Shown: piece by piece, positions 20,213 through 29,537 of the stretch
How positions within the stretch are numbered: position 1 is the stretch's first letter
How the letters are laid out: every line of letters starts with the position of its first letter
NCBI GenBank assembly: GCA_038227135.1
Contig: JBBRQC010000012.1
Span: 1 to 64,000, forward strand
From: UBA4720 sp038227135
GTDB taxonomy: Bacteria > Gemmatimonadota > Gemmatimonadetes > Gemmatimonadales > Gemmatimonadaceae
Direction of reading: 5' to 3'
Length of the DNA stretch: 64,000 nucleotides
The notes under the pieces: generated by a model
The model's input: the letters and a program-made list of their open reading frames with translations, nothing else
Told to the model about the DNA's origin: nothing
Databases searched by the model: none
Translations under genes and position numbers: made by a program

Positions 20213-20884
20213 ATGAAACGCTCGGTCCCCGATTTTGTTGTTGCGCTCGTCATCCCCGTTGCGCTGGTTCTGTTCGCCAGGAGCGGTTCGTCCAGCCCGC
20301 TAGCCCAGCCAGCGGCCGCCCCGGCGCTCGACGTCGTTTCATCCGCCAAGGAAGACACCGCGGTTTTCGCCGGAGGGTGTTTCTGGGGAGTGGAGGCGGT
20401 GTTCCGCCACGTTAAGGGAGTCAAAACGGCAGTCTCGGGCTATGCAGGCGGTACCGTCGGCGGTCCGTCCTACGAGCAGGTAAGCACAGGCGACACCGGA
20501 CACGCGGAGTCGGTCCAGGTGATTTACGATCCGTCGCAGGTGTCCTACGGCAAGCTGCTCCAGATTTTCTTTTCGGTCGTGCACGATCCAACACAGCTGA
20601 ACCGCCAGGGACCCGATCACGGCACCCAGTATCGGTCGGCGATCTTCTACAACACGCCTCAGCAGCAACAGGCAGCGGAGAGCTATGTCAGGCAGTTGAC
20701 GGCGGCGAAGACCTTCTCCCGTCCGATCGTCACGCAGGTGGTAAAGCTGAACGGTTTTTACCGGGCCGAGGAGTACCACCAGGACTATCTGGCGCAGCAC
20801 CCGAACCAGCTCTACATCGTCATCAACGACAAGCCGAAGGTCGCGGCGCTGAAGAAAGAATTCCCGGACGTCTACCGAAACTAG
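20213..20884 (+). CDS. msrA: Peptide methionine sulfoxide reductase MsrA, membrane-anchored or exported
   Basis: 223 residues. The MsrA active site GGCFWGVEAVF has its nucleophilic cysteine at residue 56. SGYAGGTVGGPSYEQVSTGDTGHAE and YRSAIFYNTPQQ complete the family pattern. It reduces methionine-S-sulfoxide in proteins. Residues 8-22 (FVVALVIPVALVLFA) form a signal peptide or anchor followed by a Ser/Ala/Pro linker, so the enzyme probably works in the periplasm, unlike the common cytoplasmic form. No obvious resolving-cysteine CxxC tail is present. Confidence 0.95.
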   Translation: MKRSVPDFVVALVIPVALVLFARSGSSSPLAQPAAAPALDVVSSAKEDTAVFAGGCFWGVEAVFRHVKGVKTAVSGYAGGTVGGPSYEQVSTGDTGHAESVQVIYDPSQVSYGKLLQIFFSVVHDPTQLNRQGPDHGTQYRSAIFYNTPQQQQAAESYVRQLTAAKTFSRPIVTQVVKLNGFYRAEEYHQDYLAQHPNQLYIVINDKPKVAALKKEFPDVYRN

Positions 20885-20936
20885 ATTCTAAGAAGGCGCG
20901 AGGGCGAGGGGCCAGCTCCCGCGCTAGCTTACCGGC

Positions 20937-21797
20937 GTGGACATCCAGATCCTCGCCGTTCCGTACGATTCCGGGAATCGTGGAGCCCGTATGGGCGCGG
21001 GCCCGGAGGCGCTCCTCGACGCCGGTCTGGAGAAAGCGCTCCGCGACCGAGGCCATACCGTCCGGACAAAACTCGCTGAGCTCACCAGGGGCTCCTGGAG
21101 CGCTGAAATCCAGACCAGCTTCGAGCTCATGCGAATGTTGGCGACCGAGGTTCGAGCCGCTCGACAATCAAGCCGGCTTCCAATAGTTCTGGCCGGTAAT
21201 TGCAACACCGCGGTCGGAATTCTCGCCGGCCTTGGCGCCGACTCCACCGGCATTGCGTGGTTCGACGCGCACGGCGACTTCAACACCCCCGAAACGACGA
21301 ATAGCGGATTTCTCGACGGGACCGCGGTTGCGATCCTCACCGGCAGATGCTGGACTCAGCTCGCTCGGACAGTTCCTGACTTCACACCGATCGCCGACGA
21401 TCGCGTGTGCCTGATAGGGACGCGAGACGTGGATCCGCTCGAGCGGGATCTCCTTGAGGCATCGCTGGTGGAGGTCGTAAACCCGACGCACCTCCGCGAA
21501 AAGCTTGGACCTGCGCTGGACAAGATCAGACAGAGAGTCGAGGACATTTACGTCCACCTCGATCTGGACGTTCTGGATGCGAACATAGCGCGCGCCAATT
21601 CGTTTTCGCTTTCCGGCGGGGTCACCCTGGAAGACGCCGAGTACTCTCTCTCGGAAATTCGATCGCGCTTTCGGACGACGGGGGTAACCCTTTCCGCCTA
21701 CGATCCGGCCGCCGACCAGGATGGTCTCGCTGCCGCGGCAGCAATTCGCCTGATCACAACCGCCGCTGGTCCGAGCGTGCGAATGGTGCGGGACTGA
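20937..21797 (+). CDS. Arginase/agmatinase (ureohydrolase) family protein with altered metal motif
   Basis: 286 residues from a GTG start. The second and third Mn motifs of the family are intact: WFDAHGDFN (D-A-H-x-D) and HLDLDVLDANI (D-x-D). The first motif, usually GGDHS with a metal-binding His, reads AGNCNTAVG here, so that His is missing. Related family members with a GNC-type motif exist, but their activity is less certain. It may hydrolyse a guanidino or formimino substrate with one or two metals, or have drifted to another role. It follows msrA by 52 bases; aguAB lies 7 kb away. Confidence 0.83.
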   Translation: MDIQILAVPYDSGNRGARMGAGPEALLDAGLEKALRDRGHTVRTKLAELTRGSWSAEIQTSFELMRMLATEVRAARQSSRLPIVLAGNCNTAVGILAGLGADSTGIAWFDAHGDFNTPETTNSGFLDGTAVAILTGRCWTQLARTVPDFTPIADDRVCLIGTRDVDPLERDLLEASLVEVVNPTHLREKLGPALDKIRQRVEDIYVHLDLDVLDANIARANSFSLSGGVTLEDAEYSLSEIRSRFRTTGVTLSAYDPAADQDGLAAAAAIRLITTAAGPSVRMVRD

Positions 21798-21849
21798 ACC
21801 AGCGGCGGTAGATTTTCATCGCTCTTCCCCAACCGATGGAGGCTGCTCA

Positions 21850-22045
21850 ATGCAGGTCCCCGCGGTCAACTGGCTCGCAGTTCTCGTCGCCGCAATCGTG
21901 ATGTTCGTCCTCGGCGGACTCTGGTATTCTCCCGTTCTCTTCGTCAAACAATGGTTGTCGCTTCAAGGAAAGACAGAGGATCGATTCCACGTACTACCTC
22001 GTCTCATTCATGCTGGCTGGACTGATTCTCGCAGCCTGGAGATAG
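21850..22045 (+). pseudogene. Remnant of a DUF1761 membrane protein gene
   Basis: The frame from ATG 21850 begins like DUF1761 proteins (NWLAVLVAAIVMFVLGGLWY, then SPVLFVKQWLSLQGK). It then turns into unrelated sequence after about residue 45. From about 21985 another frame continues with STYYLVSFMLAGLILAAWR and a stop at 22043-22045, which resembles a later DUF1761 helix. The middle of the gene appears to be deleted and the two ends are out of frame. In the first frame it runs on into the next gene, giving a false fusion. Confidence 0.6.
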
Positions 22046-22077
22046 CAGCAATTCCCGTCATTCAGAGGAGACGCACC

Positions 22078-22677
22078 ATGTTGCAATCAGGTGGCATCCG
22101 ATCAACGGCAATAGCGTTAACGGCGCTGGCGCTTGCTCTCTCACCGAATGCTGGCGCTCAGGGGAAGGTGATCAAGCCTGCACGTGCCAGCGGACGTTTT
22201 CAGGTGAGCAGTCCAGATCTCGTCTCGAAAGGACGAATCGCGCTCACTCACGTGTTCAACGGCATGGGCTGCAACGGCCAGAACATCTCGCCAGCGCTCC
22301 AATGGTCGAACGCGCCGGCCGGGACCAAGTCGTTCGCGGTCACCATCTACGATCCCGACGCTCCAACCGGCAGTGGTTGGTGGCACTGGATGATCTACAA
22401 CATTCCCGCGACGACCATGTCGCTTCCGGCTGGCGCTGGCAACGGCCGGGACGCTCCGCGTGGCAGTGTCCAGGGCCCCACTGATTTTGGAGAGAAGGAG
22501 TATGGTGGGCCGTGCCCGCCGGTGGGCGACAAGCCGCACCATTATCACATCACTGTATTCGCGCTCAAGACCGACAAGCTCGACGTGCCCGGAAATGCGA
22601 CCTCGGCCTACGTCGGCTTCAATCTGAACGCCAACAAGCTCGCCACCGCACGGATTACCGGGTTGTACGGGCGGTAG
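22078..22677 (+). CDS. YbhB/YbcL family (PEBP, Raf-kinase-inhibitor-like) protein, exported
   Basis: 199 residues from ATG 22078, which has a GAGGAG ribosome site and opens with a signal peptide (STAIALTALALALSPNAGAQ). The family blocks are complete: NGQNISPALQWSNAPAGTKS, VTIYDPDAPTG, WWHWMIYNIP and YGGPCPPVGDKPHHYHITVF, forming the conserved anion-binding pocket. The bacterial proteins have no firmly known role. The upstream extension to 21850 belongs to a decayed gene. The last 23 bases overlap the end of the convergent M1 peptidase gene. Confidence 0.92.
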   Translation: MLQSGGIRSTAIALTALALALSPNAGAQGKVIKPARASGRFQVSSPDLVSKGRIALTHVFNGMGCNGQNISPALQWSNAPAGTKSFAVTIYDPDAPTGSGWWHWMIYNIPATTMSLPAGAGNGRDAPRGSVQGPTDFGEKEYGGPCPPVGDKPHHYHITVFALKTDKLDVPGNATSAYVGFNLNANKLATARITGLYGR

Positions 22678-24352
22678 TGGAATCAGGCGCCGGCCTGAGG
22701 ATATTTCTGGCGACCACGTAGAAGTTCTCGTCGACGCGGAAATCCTCAGGCCTGCCTGGTTCGACTGAAGTCTTCTTCCATGTTTGCGTCGGCCTGATCC
22801 AGCCCAGTTTCCCCGGCGATGTCGTGACCTTGACCGGCATCGCGAAGCCTGGCACGACGTTCGTCCAGCGATAGGAAAGCTGCGAGCCTTCGAGCTTGTA
22901 CTCGAGCGTCGGCACTTTCGTCGTGCGCAGGTACTGATCGAACACCTTGCCCAGGTTGATTCCCGAGCGTGAGCTCAGGTAGGCCTCGATCTGCTTGCCG
23001 CTCACGGTCTGGTGCCAGAAGGTCTTGCCCAGACCGCGCATGATTCCTCTCCACCGGGCGTCATCGTCCACGAGCTGGCGGATCGTGTGGAGCATGTTCG
23101 CGCCTTTGTCGTACTGGTCGGCTGAGCCTTCGTGATTCAACCCGTATAAGCCGATAATCGGGGCGTCGTTGCGTATCCGTTTCCGCTGCCCGACGGTGTA
23201 TTCCGCGCCCGCGCGCTTTCCCTGCTGACATTCAGTGTAGAGCCCTTCCGCGTACGTCGCGAAGCTCTCGTGGATCCACATGTCGGCGGCGTCCTTCATG
23301 GTGATGCTGTTGCCGAACCATTCGTGGGCGCTCTCGTGGATGATGATGAAGTCCCAGAGCATCCCGTGTCCCGTGGCCGAACGATCGATGCCTCGATACC
23401 CGTTCCGGTAATGATTGCCGTAGGCTACAGCGCTTTGGTGCTCCATTCCCAAATGCGGAGTCTCGACCAGCTTGTAGCCATCCTCGTACCATGGAAAGGG
23501 GCCGAACCAGCTCTCGAAGCACTGAAGCATCGGCTTCACCTGCGGGAACTGTTTCATCGCGGTATCGAGGTGATAGTCGAGCGGCCAGAAGTCCAGACTG
23601 AGCTTGCCCCGCTCGCCCTGGAAGACGTCGCTGAAATGCGCGTAGTGGCCGGCGTTGACAGCGACGTCGTAGTTGTTGATCGGGTTTACGACAAACCACT
23701 CGTAGGTGGTGGTCCCGTCGGTGCCCGGTGTGGTGCTCCGCAATCGACCGTTGGACACGTTGATCAGAGAATCAGGAACCGTGATGGCGACGCGCTGGCT
23801 GTCGGGCTCGTCGGAGTAGATGTCCTTGTTGGGCCACCACGCGCTAGCCCCCAGTCCTTCGTTCGCCGTAGCGATCCAGGTGCGTGCAAGACTGTCTCTC
23901 CCCCAGATGTAGCCACCGTCCCAGGGGGGGTTGATCGCGACGACTGGTTTGCCGTGATAATAGACTGCCAGCTGCTTCCTGGCTCCGATCGGTTGGCCCG
24001 CGACGAGTCTCACGAAAAACGCGTTACCATCGCGCCGAGCACTCAGCTCGGCGCCGTCCTGGACAATGCTGTCGATCACCAGCGGAACCTGCAGATCGAT
24101 CTGCATCTCGCGGGCAGGCTTCAGGACACGGTAGGTGATCGAGTTGTGCCCGACGATGCTGCTGTCGCGCGGATTGATCTTCACGTGCAGGTCATAGAAG
24201 ACAACGTCCCACCAGGCCCGCTCAGCGGTATTCGAGCCGCGAAGTGTGTCGGCACGGGTGAACACCGGCACGTTCGATGGCACCGCCTGGCCGCCTGAGA
24301 CGGCGACGAATCCACAAAGGGCAATGAAAGCGAAGGGAAGTGATTTTCTCAT
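22655..24352 (-). CDS. Secreted M1-family metallopeptidase
   Basis: 565 residues with a signal peptide (SLPFAFIALCGFVAVSGG). The zinc site HESAHEWFG (HExxH) is followed by the third ligand in HESFATYAEG, and the upstream substrate-binding phrase is GMEHQ, all in M1 (aminopeptidase N) order. The N-terminal beta domain (about 30-240) precedes the catalytic domain. The length is shorter than full aminopeptidase N, so the C-terminal helical domain is reduced. It should cleave N-terminal residues from peptides outside the cytoplasm. Its last 23 bases overlap those of the convergent PEBP gene, and it lies downstream of the S9 peptidase on the same strand. Confidence 0.93.
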   Translation of the reverse strand: MRKSLPFAFIALCGFVAVSGGQAVPSNVPVFTRADTLRGSNTAERAWWDVVFYDLHVKINPRDSSIVGHNSITYRVLKPAREMQIDLQVPLVIDSIVQDGAELSARRDGNAFFVRLVAGQPIGARKQLAVYYHGKPVVAINPPWDGGYIWGRDSLARTWIATANEGLGASAWWPNKDIYSDEPDSQRVAITVPDSLINVSNGRLRSTTPGTDGTTTYEWFVVNPINNYDVAVNAGHYAHFSDVFQGERGKLSLDFWPLDYHLDTAMKQFPQVKPMLQCFESWFGPFPWYEDGYKLVETPHLGMEHQSAVAYGNHYRNGYRGIDRSATGHGMLWDFIIIHESAHEWFGNSITMKDAADMWIHESFATYAEGLYTECQQGKRAGAEYTVGQRKRIRNDAPIIGLYGLNHEGSADQYDKGANMLHTIRQLVDDDARWRGIMRGLGKTFWHQTVSGKQIEAYLSSRSGINLGKVFDQYLRTTKVPTLEYKLEGSQLSYRWTNVVPGFAMPVKVTTSPGKLGWIRPTQTWKKTSVEPGRPEDFRVDENFYVVARNILRPAPDSTTARTTR

Positions 24353-24394
24353 CGGGGCGCGTGGATGTAACAGATCTTCAAGCGATGCACACCA

Positions 24395-26623
24395 TCACGG
24401 CACGCGCGATCGCTGCCGAGGCTTGATCTCGTACTCTTTCGGCGGCTCGGCGCCAAGCAAGTTCTTCACGAAGTAATCCCAGCGGCGACGAACCATGTAT
24501 GGCTCGTTGCCGAAGCCGTGGCTGCGGTTCGGCAACAGGATGAGATCGAAGTCCTTGTTGGCCTTGATGAGCTCGTTGACGACGAGGAGCGTGTTGTACG
24601 GCGGGACGTTGGCGTCCATCGTCCCGTGAGCCAGCAGCAACTTGCCCTTCAGATTCTTCGCGTAAATCTGATTGGCTTCCCGCGTATAGTTGTCCGTTGG
24701 ATCGGAATTTCTGACGAGAAGGCCCTGATACCTCTCACCCCAATCGTCCTCGTAAACGCGGTTGTCATGGTTTCCCGCTTCGGATATTCCGACCTTGAAG
24801 AAATCCGGATAGCGGAACATGGCGTCAGCGGCCGCGAATCCGCCGCCTGAATGCCCATAAATTCCAGCGCGATTAAGGTCGATCCATGAATAGCGCGCCG
24901 CCAGCTCCTTCATTCCGGCGACCTGATCGGGCAGGGTGTTGTCGCCCATTTTTCCGTAGTAGGCGTCGTGGAACGATTTGGATCTCCACGGCGTCCCCAT
25001 CCCATCGATCTCCACTACCACGAATCCGAGCTCCGCCAGAGCCTGCGCATCCCCGCGCGCAGGTGAGAAGCTGCGACCGCCAACGCTTCCCGTCTGCGGA
25101 CCCGGATAGATGTGATTGATGAAGGGATACTTCCGAGTAGAATCCACATTCGTCGGGACGTAAAGCAGACCATAGAGGTCCGTCCTGCCGTCACGCGCTT
25201 TCACCGTGATCGGCCGCGGCGGTTTCCATCCGATTGCGAGGAGACGGGAGATGTCGGCCTTCTCCAGCGTGAGCATGGTCTTTCCGTTCTGGTCACGCAG
25301 GACGGAAATCGGTGGAACCACGGGGGTCGAGTAGGTATCGACGAAGTAGCGGCCCCCCGGAGAAAGCGAGATGCTGTGATCTGCATTCTCCGGTGTGAGC
25401 AGAGTCAGGCCCTTCCCGTCCATACCGATCTTGTAGAAATGACGGAAATACGGATCTCTGCCGGGCTCCCTGGCGTTTCCGACGAAATAAAGCACGCGGT
25501 TCTTTTCGTCCGCGCGGAGAAGCTCCGCGACGTTTCCTTCTCCGTTCGTGATTTTCCCCTTCAGCGCACCGGTAGCCAGGTCGTAGCGATAGAGCTGTCC
25601 CCAGTCGTCGCGCTCAGAAAACCAGATCACTTCGTTCGATGCCGGAAGCACCCGCCAGTTCACCATTCCGTTTCCCGATTCATACTGAGTCGAGACCGAT
25701 TCCCCTAGTACATCCCTGATCGCGCCAGTCGAGGCATCCGCCACGCGGAGCGTCGCCTTCTTGTGATCACGCGACGACGAGACGAAGGCGACGTGCGAGC
25801 CATCGGGATACCACTGGACGTCCGTCCAGCCTTCGTCCCCGCGACATATGATGTGATCGCAGAGAGTAGAACGGTGCTGATCCGCCGGCATCTGAAAGCG
25901 GATCACCCGCCTGGAATCGACGTCGATGATGACTCGTTGAATGGTCGTGATGATGCTGTCGCCGGGCAGCGGATACTTCCACGCCTGCAGCTCGGGATGC
26001 CCGACTTTCGTGTTGACCAGATACATCTCGCCGACGCCGCGCTCGTCCTGCTGAAAGGTGGCGATCTTCCGTGAGTCGGGCGACCAGAGGAGGATGGGAT
26101 TGTCGCTCCGAATCCAACCGGCGTTGTCAGTCGCGTAGCCGAACTCCTTTACACCGTCAGTGGTGAACTGTGTCTCGCGACCGGTCGCCACGTCGCGAAC
26201 CCAGAGGTTGTAGGCACGAATGAACGCAGCCCGTTTGCCATCCGGCGACACCGCCTCGGAAACCGTCTCCGCCCCCCTCTCGTCAAACTCGGCCCTCGCG
26301 CGCGCAGCTTCGCGAGCATCTATTGCCGCGCCACACCTCTCGGTGTCCGGGGTGCAGACGCTACGCAACGCGCGCGTGGGATCTACGACGATGAGATCCG
26401 ATCCGCCGATCCTGGCGCGCCGATACCAGAATCGGTCGCCGCCAAGCCACTTCGGTTCCATACCGACGCCCGCGACGAGGGGCGTCACGTTGTCCCGCAA
26501 GAAGCGCTCGGCGCGCGCATAGTCCGCGGCGGTAAGCTGCGGAATCTGTTGCGCGCGAGCAGAGGCACTGATGACGCTTGAGAATGCCAATGCAGCGGCA
26601 AGACGATGGGCGTGGGTGCGCAT
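24395..26623 (-). CDS. Secreted S9-family prolyl peptidase (DPP IV-like)
   Basis: 742 residues with an N-terminal signal (ALAFSSVISASARAQ). The first about 480 residues are a beta-propeller, with repeats such as VSPDGKRAAFIRAY and WSPDSRKIATF. The alpha/beta-hydrolase domain has its triad at Ser592 (GHSGGGF), Asp670 (GTMDANVPP) and His702 (NRSHGFG). DPP IV-type enzymes release dipeptides from N-termini, often after proline. It sits four bases downstream of the second M1 peptidase gene and 43 bases upstream of the first, so three extracellular peptidases are probably expressed together. Confidence 0.94.
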   Translation of the reverse strand: MRTHAHRLAAALAFSSVISASARAQQIPQLTAADYARAERFLRDNVTPLVAGVGMEPKWLGGDRFWYRRARIGGSDLIVVDPTRALRSVCTPDTERCGAAIDAREAARARAEFDERGAETVSEAVSPDGKRAAFIRAYNLWVRDVATGRETQFTTDGVKEFGYATDNAGWIRSDNPILLWSPDSRKIATFQQDERGVGEMYLVNTKVGHPELQAWKYPLPGDSIITTIQRVIIDVDSRRVIRFQMPADQHRSTLCDHIICRGDEGWTDVQWYPDGSHVAFVSSSRDHKKATLRVADASTGAIRDVLGESVSTQYESGNGMVNWRVLPASNEVIWFSERDDWGQLYRYDLATGALKGKITNGEGNVAELLRADEKNRVLYFVGNAREPGRDPYFRHFYKIGMDGKGLTLLTPENADHSISLSPGGRYFVDTYSTPVVPPISVLRDQNGKTMLTLEKADISRLLAIGWKPPRPITVKARDGRTDLYGLLYVPTNVDSTRKYPFINHIYPGPQTGSVGGRSFSPARGDAQALAELGFVVVEIDGMGTPWRSKSFHDAYYGKMGDNTLPDQVAGMKELAARYSWIDLNRAGIYGHSGGGFAAADAMFRYPDFFKVGISEAGNHDNRVYEDDWGERYQGLLVRNSDPTDNYTREANQIYAKNLKGKLLLAHGTMDANVPPYNTLLVVNELIKANKDFDLILLPNRSHGFGNEPYMVRRRWDYFVKNLLGAEPPKEYEIKPRQRSRVP

Positions 26624-26626
26624 TTG

Positions 26627-28678
26627 CTACCTCACCTTGATCATGGGTGGCGCCAGCACCGGGCGTGGCCACACGTTGTCGGTCGCATCGCGGTCGGGAA
26701 ATCGCCCGTTCGGATCCAGCGTGATCCGCGTAATCGCGCGACCGCCGAAATCCAGAATCGCGTTGAACGTCCGGCTGCCGGGGAACCAGACCTCGACGGG
26801 ATAGGTAACGATCGCCGTGCCCGCATCGAGCATCCGGCTGTTGGACATTGGCCTGATTGCCGCTCCGCTCGGTGCAAACTCCACCTTCAGCACAACCGGC
26901 GAGGGCATCTGGCCGTTTTGACGAACCGTCACCGTCGTGCGGCGGCCGGCAGTCTTCACGCTCTGTATGGAGCCATCGACCGACTCCGTGGTGAACAACC
27001 AGTAATTCCAGAACCAGCCAAGATCGCGGTGCAGCGCATTGTTCATGAAGAACGCGTAGTCCCACGGAGATGGGTGCTTGAACCGCCACGCATTCGCGTA
27101 TTCGCTCATCGCGCGCTGTACCGCTGAATCACCGACGACACCGCCGAGGGCGGAGAGCATGAGCGGAGCCTTTTCATAAGCCGCAAACCCATAGAGTGGG
27201 CCCGCGTAATTCTCATTCCACATCAGGGTCGGCTCGCGCTCGTCGCCGCTCATGCCGCCGTAGGAGGTGCCGAGGCCATCGAGCTGAGCGGGTTTGTGCG
27301 CGTAGTCGGCATCGGACAGAATGTTCATGTACTGATTGAATCCTTCATCCATCCAGCCATACCAGGTCTCGTCGACTCCGACCATCATCGGCCACCACTG
27401 GTGTCCCGTCTCGTGATCAGCCGCGTACACGCCAGACATGATGAACATCGGATATTCCATTCCCAGCTCGGGGCCATCGACCATCGTAAGCTGTGGATAC
27501 GCGTATGGCATCCATAGCTTGGAGTAGAACTCGAGAGCGTGCCGGGCGATCGCCGGCCCTTCGGCGAATTGTTGCGCGTGTCCGGGCAGATAGAGAACGT
27601 TGACGGGAACCACGCCGCGTCCGGGGATCGTCGCACGGGTTGCGTCCCACACGAATTGCCGGGACGTGGCCCAGGCAACGTCACCGACCGTGTCGGCGAC
27701 GAAATGCCAGACGAGCCGATTGCCGGTCGCGGTCGACTGCCCGGGACCGCGCTCCGCCGCCGAGACAATCGTTCGAACCGAATCCGACGCGAGGACGTGC
27801 GACAGTCGCTCACGAGCGGTGGGCGTGAGCACCTCGGTGGGATTCTGCAGAACGCCGGTAGAGCCGACGATCCAGCCAGCCGGCACATCGATGCTCACAT
27901 CGAAGCGACCATAATTATTGTAGAACTCCGCGTCGCCCAGATAGAGCTCGGTATCCCACCCGCCTTGACGCAGGTCGTCGAACACCGCCACTCGTGGATA
28001 CCACTGCGCAACCTGATACAGGGTGTCGGCCCAGCGGCCCATCCTGTCCCCGCGACCCCTCACTGCGAGCGGCACACGAAAATGCCAATCCGCTTCCAGC
28101 GTTCCGGTGCCGTGCGCGGCAATCGGAGTCGGCAGCTGTATGCGAGCTGACGTGCTCTTGAGAATCGTAGAAAGCGGCGGCGCGCGACGCATGCTCCCAG
28201 GAATAGACGCGGCGACGGTATCAGAAACGTTCAACGCCTGACCGTTGGCCACTAGCCGGGTGATCTGCATGCCGTCCGTGATCTCGATAGCCGGCGACAT
28301 CCGTGGAACATTGGCAGTGAAGAAATTCTGGTCGAGGCGGAGGACCACCGTGCGCATCAGTGAATCGCTGTTGTTGTGGATAGTCACCGTCTCGCGACCC
28401 GTCACAACGGAGGTCGCCGGGTCCAGGCTGGCGGTTATCTTGTAGTCGTTCCAGAGCTGCCAGTAGTTCCGCCCGGGGCGCCCCGTCGAATCCCTCGTGC
28501 CGGCGGCGAACGCGCGCTGGATCATGCGTGTCATCGGAATGTCGCGGCGCACCGGTCGCTCCGGGATCCTGGAAGCCGCCGGTTGCGCGTCCCCGCTGGG
28601 CGTCTGCCCGATCAAAGGTGCAGCCGCGAGCGCAAGGATCGTGGGAAGGCATGCGGCGCTGAGGAATCGTCCGATCAT
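26627..28678 (-). CDS. Secreted M1-like metallopeptidase
   Basis: 683 residues from ATG 28678, chosen because an AGGAG site lies just upstream and a signal peptide follows directly (FLSAACLPTILALAAAPLIG). The zinc motif is HETGHQWW with the third ligand in DEGFNQYM, and GMEYPMF precedes it as the substrate loop. Compared with the other M1 enzyme here, the HExxH-to-Glu part is similar but the sequence is otherwise distant. The C-terminal region (about 540-683) is beta-rich and lacks the classical helical domain. It is probably first in a three-peptidase operon. Confidence 0.9.
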   Translation of the reverse strand: MIGRFLSAACLPTILALAAAPLIGQTPSGDAQPAASRIPERPVRRDIPMTRMIQRAFAAGTRDSTGRPGRNYWQLWNDYKITASLDPATSVVTGRETVTIHNNSDSLMRTVVLRLDQNFFTANVPRMSPAIEITDGMQITRLVANGQALNVSDTVAASIPGSMRRAPPLSTILKSTSARIQLPTPIAAHGTGTLEADWHFRVPLAVRGRGDRMGRWADTLYQVAQWYPRVAVFDDLRQGGWDTELYLGDAEFYNNYGRFDVSIDVPAGWIVGSTGVLQNPTEVLTPTARERLSHVLASDSVRTIVSAAERGPGQSTATGNRLVWHFVADTVGDVAWATSRQFVWDATRATIPGRGVVPVNVLYLPGHAQQFAEGPAIARHALEFYSKLWMPYAYPQLTMVDGPELGMEYPMFIMSGVYAADHETGHQWWPMMVGVDETWYGWMDEGFNQYMNILSDADYAHKPAQLDGLGTSYGGMSGDEREPTLMWNENYAGPLYGFAAYEKAPLMLSALGGVVGDSAVQRAMSEYANAWRFKHPSPWDYAFFMNNALHRDLGWFWNYWLFTTESVDGSIQSVKTAGRRTTVTVRQNGQMPSPVVLKVEFAPSGAAIRPMSNSRMLDAGTAIVTYPVEVWFPGSRTFNAILDFGGRAITRITLDPNGRFPDRDATDNVWPRPVLAPPMIKVR

Positions 28679-28803
28679 CCAAGCTCCTGAAGTTGGGCGG
28701 CAATCTTGGGCAGCCGCCACGCCGAAACTATTCGAACCAGCGAAAAGTAGTTGATGAATGCCCGCCAGCGTATCATTCCGCGGCAGGCATCAAGGAGAAA
28801 GAG

Positions 28804-29334
28804 ATGGACTTCAAGCTCGAGCAAGCTATCCCCGTGCTGGAACGAACTCCGGCCGTGCTTTCCGCGCTGCTCAACGACTTGCCGGAAAGCTGGCTTGGCG
28901 CCCGCGACGGCCCCGAGGCGTGGAGCCCGAGTCAGATCCTCGGCCACTTGATCAACGGGGAGCGAACGGACTGGATTCCGCGTGCCCGAATCATTCTAAA
29001 ACAGGAGAGCTATCGCCGTTTCAAGCCGTTTGACCGCTTCGCGGAGCTCGACTCGGATCGGCCACTGCGCGACAGGCTGGAAGAGTTCGAGCAGCTTCGC
29101 GCCGAGAACGTGGCCACGCTTCGCGGCTGGAATCTCAAGGAGAACGATCTCGACCTTACCGGCGAGCATCCCGGGCTGGGAACTGTGACAATGCGTCAGC
29201 TCCTCGCGACTTGGGTGGTGCATGATGTGTCGCACATTGCGCAGATAACGCGCACGATGGCGAGGGAGTACTCGACGGCGGTCGGACCGTGGACCGAGTA
29301 TTTTCGGGTGCTTCAGAAGGATGGGAGACGATGA
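28804..29334 (+). CDS. DinB family protein
   Basis: 176 residues from ATG 28804, preceded by GGAGAAAGAG. Starting at 28693 would add 37 residues unlike the family. The four-helix DinB fold shows its metal-ligand histidines in ILGHLINGERTDW and VVHDVSHIAQI. DinB-like proteins bind a divalent metal; some are thiol-dependent transferases, but the role of most, including this one, is unknown. It is divergent from the M1 peptidase gene, with 125 bases between. Confidence 0.88.
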   Translation: MDFKLEQAIPVLERTPAVLSALLNDLPESWLGARDGPEAWSPSQILGHLINGERTDWIPRARIILKQESYRRFKPFDRFAELDSDRPLRDRLEEFEQLRAENVATLRGWNLKENDLDLTGEHPGLGTVTMRQLLATWVVHDVSHIAQITRTMAREYSTAVGPWTEYFRVLQKDGRR

Positions 29335-29537
29335 CTCAAACTTCTTCGCGCTCTGCAGAGGGGCAAGTTCATAGTTCACTACATCACGACGTTCCCGGCA
29401 CCATTCCGGGTACAGGCAAAGGCCTGTGCCATAATCCATTGAGTGACGTCCCGACGTTGTGAACTGACGCCTGGCAGCGGTGCTACTGACGGCTCGTACC
29501 CGTTCTGTTCAGTCCTTCAACGCAGGGAGCTTCGACC

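Noticed and set aside
21850..22677. A single 275-residue fusion of DUF1761 and PEBP
   Set aside because: The PEBP part has its own signal peptide and GAGGAG site, and the DUF1761 part is broken.
23270..24298. 342-residue plus-strand frame
   Set aside because: Antisense to the M1 peptidase gene, which has HExxH and a signal peptide.
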